Assembly: GCA_007130355.1 (NCBI GenBank)
Contig: SLSQ01000067.1
Location: forward strand, 1 to 9,888
Source: Trueperaceae bacterium
GTDB lineage: Bacteria; Deinococcota; Deinococci; Deinococcales; Trueperaceae
Length of the DNA: 9,888 nucleotides
Reading direction: 5' to 3'
Positions 6,160 to 9,888 of the stretch are shown here, piece by piece; position 1 is the first letter of the stretch; every line of letters starts with the position of its first letter. The position numbers and the translations under genes were made by a program. A model generated the notes under the pieces. That model saw only the letters and a program-made list of their open reading frames with translations, did no database searches and was not told the DNA's origin.

Positions 6160-6186
6160 ATCCCCCGGCCACAAGGACCAGGGGAT
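6160..6186. terminator. 11-base-pair hairpin between CatE-like gene and tRNA-Lys
   Basis: ATCCCCCGGCC (6160-6170) and GACCAGGGGAT (6176-6186) pair over 11 positions, two of them G-T, around a five-base loop. It lies 15 bases past the tRNA 3' end (minus strand) and downstream of the plus-strand VOC gene, so it could serve both. No T-run flanks it. Confidence 0.45.
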
Positions 6187-6200
6187 TCCGTCCGTCACGT

Positions 6201-6276
<76 letters not shown>

Positions 6277-6312
6277 GTGCGTCGACGCCCGGCACCCGGA
6301 TGGGCGGACGCG

Positions 6313-6342
6313 AGTGTAGCCCGAAGGGCGCGGCGGGGGCAA
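6313..6342 (-). promoter_or_regulatory. Sigma70-type promoter of tRNA-Lys
   Basis: The minus strand has TTGCCC (6337-6342), an 18-base spacer, and TACACT (6313-6318). The -10 lies 36 bases before the mature tRNA 5' end, giving a short leader for RNase P to remove. It is the best-formed promoter in the window. Confidence 0.6.
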
Positions 6343-6376
6343 GGCGTCGTGAACCGGGAGTACCCATGGGGCTCCG

Positions 6377-7678
6377 TCACGTTTCGGAGAACCGGAACGG
6401 CAGCGCCTCGAGCACCCGTGCGTAGTTCGTCAGCAGGGTCTCTTCGTCCTCCGCGCTCAGCCAGACCTGCGCGACGGCGTAGCTGTAGGCGTCCTGCTCC
6501 GGCAGCTCGCTCAGGCGCATCCCCTCGCGCACGTGCACGGCGACGCGGGTACCGGGCGCGAGCGCTTCGGCCGCCTCGATCTCGGCCGGCGTAGGGCAGC
6601 GTTCGACCGTCGCGTCGCCTTGGAAGACGCGGTGGAAGAAGTTCGCCGACACCGCGAACGCGCCCTCCCGGTGCGGCATGTCGGGTCGGCGGCCCAGGCC
6701 CAGGTCGACGGTCACCTGCTGATGGCTCACGCCGTCGACCTGTTCGAACAGGTCGCAGTGGTCCTTCGCGATGCGGGTGTTGATCTCCAGCAGCCAGACG
6801 TGATCGCGAATCTCGTCCCAGAAGAACTCGACGTTGAACGCGGCGTCGTCGTAGCCGATGTGCGCGATCACCGTGCGCGCGAGCTCGCGCATGCGCTCTT
6901 GGACCGGTTCGGGCAGCCGGGAGGGGTACAGGTAGTGGGAGAAGCTGAGCACGTGGGCGTAGCGGATCGAGTCGACGATGCCGTAGACGACGACCTCCCC
7001 GCCCTGCGCGTAGCCCTCGAGCGTGCACTGCCGGCCACCGATCATCTGCTCGGCCATGCAGGCGTGACCCGCCACGGCGCGGATGGCGCCTGGAAGGTCG
7101 GCCCGGGCAAGCACGTGGTCGAACGGCTCGGCGATCGTCCCGATCCCGGCGCGAATCTGCTCGATCGCCACCGCGAAGTCCTCGGAGGTGTCGATGCGGA
7201 ACCCGAGCCACGAGCCCGACGACTTCACCGGTTTGACGAAGAACGGGTAGGTCAGGCCCGCCGCCCCGATCCGGTCCAGGACGTCGTCCTCGAACGGGTC
7301 GAACCAGGTGAAGCCGGGGACCGCTTCGGGGATCGCCTCACGTTGAACGAGGCGACTCCAGTACTTGTGCTGGCACTTGAGCAGCGCCTCCAGCCCCACC
7401 GAGCGGACGCCGAAGCGCGGGCCCAGGAACGGCAGCATCGTCGAGACCGGGAAATCGATGTAGCCGATGATCGCGTCGACCGTGCCGGCCGCTCCGGCCG
7501 CTCCGGCGATCCGTTCCTCGGCCTCGGCCAGCATCGCCTCGATGTCCCACACGTCCGTGTCGTAGATGGCGGTCGGGTCGATCACGCCGTGGAAGGTCAC
7601 GTCCTCGACCCCGCGCAGGCGCTTCAGGCGCGCGTGGTTCAGCTCGTTGAGGCCGACGACGAACACGTTCTTGGGCAT
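6377..7678 (-). CDS. ATP-grasp ligase-like protein, partner of CphA
   Basis: A 433-residue ATP-grasp protein of unassigned function. The N-terminal part (about 1-100) looks like a pre-ATP-grasp domain (VFVVGLNELNHARLKRLRG; VDAIIGYIDFPVSTMLPFL). The ATP-grasp core has KPVKSSGSWLGF (149-160, nucleotide-binding lysine and glycine loop), AEQMIGGRQCTLEGY (209-223), FNVEFFWD (281-288) and LLEINTRIAKDH (296-307). Glu284, Glu298 and Asn300 are the expected Mg-ATP ligands. A C-terminal domain follows (about 330-433). Such enzymes join a carboxylate to an amine or similar nucleophile through an acyl-phosphate, so peptide or amide bond formation is the likely chemistry; the substrate is unknown. No biotin carboxylase partner is seen nearby. 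ATG at 7678 has GAGGAG (7685-7690) six bases away. It follows cphA by 65 bases on the same strand, so the two are probably co-transcribed. Confidence 0.85.
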   Translation of the reverse strand: MPKNVFVVGLNELNHARLKRLRGVEDVTFHGVIDPTAIYDTDVWDIEAMLAEAEERIAGAAGAAGTVDAIIGYIDFPVSTMLPFLGPRFGVRSVGLEALLKCQHKYWSRLVQREAIPEAVPGFTWFDPFEDDVLDRIGAAGLTYPFFVKPVKSSGSWLGFRIDTSEDFAVAIEQIRAGIGTIAEPFDHVLARADLPGAIRAVAGHACMAEQMIGGRQCTLEGYAQGGEVVVYGIVDSIRYAHVLSFSHYLYPSRLPEPVQERMRELARTVIAHIGYDDAAFNVEFFWDEIRDHVWLLEINTRIAKDHCDLFEQVDGVSHQQVTVDLGLGRRPDMPHREGAFAVSANFFHRVFQGDATVERCPTPAEIEAAEALAPGTRVAVHVREGMRLSELPEQDAYSYAVAQVWLSAEDEETLLTNYARVLEALPFRFSET

Positions 7679-7743
7679 GGCACGCTCCTCGCGCGGGTCG
7701 GTCGCCGGGCGGCGGCGCCGGGGGTCTGGTGGGGTTCCAAAGT

Positions 7744-9888
7744 TCAGTCGGCGATCGGGGGTGGGGTCCGGAAAGCGCGCCCCTTCAGCCGGGCGATGGT
7801 GCCCTCCGTGTCGTCCACGAGCAGGAGGAGCAGATCGCCGGGAGCGGCCGCGTCCATCGCGCGGCCGATGGCCGCGTACTCTTCCATTTCGATCGCGACG
7901 CGGGCGCGGCCGGAGCGCGCGGCGCCGCGCGCCATCCGTTCGGTCGCCTCGCCGGGACGTCGGCCGCGCGCGTCCGTGTCGTACAGGTAGAGCTCGTCGC
8001 ACATCCCGGCCAGATGCGCGCCCAGTTCCTCGAGGTCCTCGTCCCGTCGGTCGCCCGGAGCGCTGGCCACGCCGATGCACCGTTCGGTCGTAAGGCCCCG
8101 TACGAGGGGCTCGAGCGCCTTGATGGCCGGGACGTTGTGGCCGTAGTCGAGGAGGCAGCGCACGCCGTCCGCCTCGATCAGGTTGGAGCGGCCCGGGAGC
8201 TGCGTGGGCGTGGGGTGGAAGGTCTGCAGGCCCATGCGCACGTCGCCGAGCGTGAGGCCCGCCGCGTGGCCCGCGGCCGCCGCCGCCATCGCGTTCTGCA
8301 CGTTGAACGGGGCGTGGCCCTCGAACGCGATCGGCACGTCGTTCACGTCGACGATGTCCGCTTCGACCCGTCCCTGCCGCATCACGATCCGGCCGTCGGC
8401 CACGGTGAAGACCACCCCGTGGTCGGCGACGTGGCGGCGCAGCACCTCGGAGTCGGGGTGCAGCGAGAAGTAGACGATGCGCCCGCGCGACCACGTCGGT
8501 CCCCACTCCATCACGCGCGGATCGTCGGCGTTGAGGACACAGACGCCGTCCGGCTTGACGGCGTCCACGACGACGGTCTTGCAGCGGGCGAGCTCGTCGA
8601 GCGTGTGGATGTCGCGCTCGCCCAGGTGGTCGCTGTCGATGTTCAGCAGCACGCCGACGTCGCAAGCGTCGAAGCCGAGCCCACGCCGCATGATCCCGCC
8701 CCTCGCGACCTCCAGGACGGCGTGATCGACGGTAGGTTCGCGCAGGACCACGCTCGCCGCCATCGGTCCCGAGTAGTCCCCGCGCATGACGATGTGGTTG
8801 TCGATCTCGATCGTCCCCGTGCACGCCATCCCCACGTGGCGCCCCGCCTGACGCAACAGGTGCGCGATCAGCCGGGTCGTGGTGGTCTTGCCGTTGGTTC
8901 CTGTGACGGCGGTGATCGGAATGCGGCCGTCGTCGCTGGGATCGGGGAAGAGCATGGCGACCACGGCCTCTCCGACCGGCCGGCCGGTCCCGTGCGTCGG
9001 CGCCATGTGCATGCGGAAGCCGGGCCCGGCGTTGACCTCGACCACCCCTGCCGACTGCGCGTCGAGCGGCTCGGCGAGCGTTTCGGCGAGCAGGTCGATG
9101 CCGATCACGTCGAGTCCGATCAGGCGCGCGATGCGTTCGGCCACGTACGCCACCTCGGGGTGCACGTCGTCGGTGCGGTCGGTCGCGGTACCGCCGGTGG
9201 ACATGTTGGCGGTCGACTTCAGCCACACGGTCGCGCCCTCGGGGATCACGCGGTCGAAGGCGAGGCCGGCTTGGGCGACCAGACGCTGGGTCTGTTCGTC
9301 GACGTGGATCTGAGTGAGCAGGTTCTCGTGCCCCACGCCGCGGCGCGGGTCGGCGTTCTCCTGGTCGATCAGCTCCTGCAGCGTGGCGCGTCCGTCGCCC
9401 ACCACGTGCGCCGGCCGACGCCGGGCGGCGGCGACCAACTTCCCGTCGATCACCAGCAGCCGGTGGTCCTCGCCCCGGATGTAGCGCTCCACCACCACGG
9501 CCTCGTGGCGTTGCCGGGCGGCCTCGAACCCGACCGCGAGCTCCTCGGGCGTGCCGATGTCGGTGGTGACGCCGCGCCCGTGGTTCCCGGAGAGCGGCTT
9601 GGTGACGACCGGATAGCCGATCTCGTCCGCCGCCGCCCGCGCCTCGTCCGCGTCGTAGCAGATGCGGCCGTCCGGCACGGGAATGCCGGCATCCCGGAGG
9701 ATCTGCTTCGTCCATTCCTTGTCGTCGGCGATCGAGCACCCCAGGATGTTCGTGCGGTTGGTGACGGTCGCCTGGAAGCGCTGCTGCTTCGTACCCTGGC
9801 CGAGCTGGATGTAGCTCGAGTCGGTGGTCAGCCGGGTGTGGGGGATGCCGCGTCGCTTGGCGGCGTCCACGATCGCGCTCGTCGACGG
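7744..9888 (-). CDS. cphA: Cyanophycin synthetase, 5' partial
   Basis: The frame is open to the right edge, so the start and most of the N-terminal domain lie outside; 714 residues are visible of an expected 870-900. CphA makes cyanophycin, a poly-aspartate chain with arginine on the side chains, as an insoluble nitrogen store. The visible part starts at the end of the N-terminal domain (HTRLTTDSSYIQLGQGTKQQ). The ATP-grasp domain follows, with KPLSGNHGRGV at 9568-9600, the GHENLLTQIHVDEQT segment, and the metal-ligand end VVEVNAGPGFRMHMAP. Then comes a Mur-ligase-like domain with P-loop GTNGKTTTTR near 8872-8901, ARGGIMRRGLG, DSDHLG and LLDYGHN. Both nucleotide sites look intact, favouring a CphA1-type enzyme over CphA2. 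The stretch after the P-loop reads TGTIEI where I recall TSTDGVY in typical CphA. No cphB is visible; it may lie to the right. The ATP-grasp gene follows. Confidence 0.93.
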   Translation of the reverse strand, partial: PSTSAIVDAAKRRGIPHTRLTTDSSYIQLGQGTKQQRFQATVTNRTNILGCSIADDKEWTKQILRDAGIPVPDGRICYDADEARAAADEIGYPVVTKPLSGNHGRGVTTDIGTPEELAVGFEAARQRHEAVVVERYIRGEDHRLLVIDGKLVAAARRRPAHVVGDGRATLQELIDQENADPRRGVGHENLLTQIHVDEQTQRLVAQAGLAFDRVIPEGATVWLKSTANMSTGGTATDRTDDVHPEVAYVAERIARLIGLDVIGIDLLAETLAEPLDAQSAGVVEVNAGPGFRMHMAPTHGTGRPVGEAVVAMLFPDPSDDGRIPITAVTGTNGKTTTTRLIAHLLRQAGRHVGMACTGTIEIDNHIVMRGDYSGPMAASVVLREPTVDHAVLEVARGGIMRRGLGFDACDVGVLLNIDSDHLGERDIHTLDELARCKTVVVDAVKPDGVCVLNADDPRVMEWGPTWSRGRIVYFSLHPDSEVLRRHVADHGVVFTVADGRIVMRQGRVEADIVDVNDVPIAFEGHAPFNVQNAMAAAAAGHAAGLTLGDVRMGLQTFHPTPTQLPGRSNLIEADGVRCLLDYGHNVPAIKALEPLVRGLTTERCIGVASAPGDRRDEDLEELGAHLAGMCDELYLYDTDARGRRPGEATERMARGAARSGRARVAIEMEEYAAIGRAMDAAAPGDLLLLLVDDTEGTIARLKGRAFRTPPPIAD

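Noticed and set aside
7679..7743. Terminator between cphA and the ATP-grasp gene
   Set aside because: Only a five-base GC stem can be drawn in this GC-rich spacer, with no T-run; co-transcription is more likely.
7679..9739. In-frame upstream extension of the ATP-grasp gene by 687 codons
   Set aside because: The extension lies within cphA in another frame and is Arg/Gly-rich without domains. The ATG at 7678 has a strong ribosome binding site and is where family similarity starts.

Overview
This window comes from a bacterium of very high GC content. Bacterial signs are Shine-Dalgarno sites, a gene-dense layout with coupled genes, and a bacterial tRNA-Lys. Long open shadow frames are common, as expected at this GC. 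The lineage cannot be fixed from the sequence alone; a Deinococcota-like or actinobacterial source is possible but is only a guess. There is no insertion sequence, phage gene or CRISPR array, and no gene-free stretch over 300 bases.

Layout, left to right. (1) 1-1262, plus strand: the 3' part of an ArsR-type regulator, then a PhnB-type VOC protein and an AHSA1/SRPBCC protein, tightly packed as one operon. (2) 1313-2626, minus strand: a cyclopropane-fatty-acid synthase, convergent with region 1. (3) 2791-4373, minus strand: a ROK-family sugar kinase overlapping by four bases a small transaldolase/fructose-6-phosphate-aldolase-like protein. (4) 4540-6023: two divergent VOC (glyoxalase/dioxygenase fold) genes sharing a 146-base control region. 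(5) 6201-6276, minus strand: tRNA-Lys(CTT) with encoded CCA and its own promoter. (6) 6377-9888, minus strand: a cyanophycin synthetase (cphA, 5' end beyond the right edge) followed after 65 bases by a 433-residue ATP-grasp protein of unassigned function.

How the genes may work together. CphA polymerises aspartate and arginine without a ribosome. The ATP-grasp partner looks like a second carboxylate-amine-type ligase in the same transcript, which is the best candidate here for an undescribed pathway. The kinase-aldolase pair looks like a small sugar module, but both enzymes depart from their families at key positions: the kinase lacks the ROK zinc cysteines, and the aldolase keeps its Schiff-base lysine but lacks the usual acid residue and both phosphate ligands. 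The VOC, SRPBCC and CFA genes look like general detoxification or stress-adaptation functions.

Gene ends are often followed by GC-rich hairpins without a U-tract. These are listed as low-confidence terminators.
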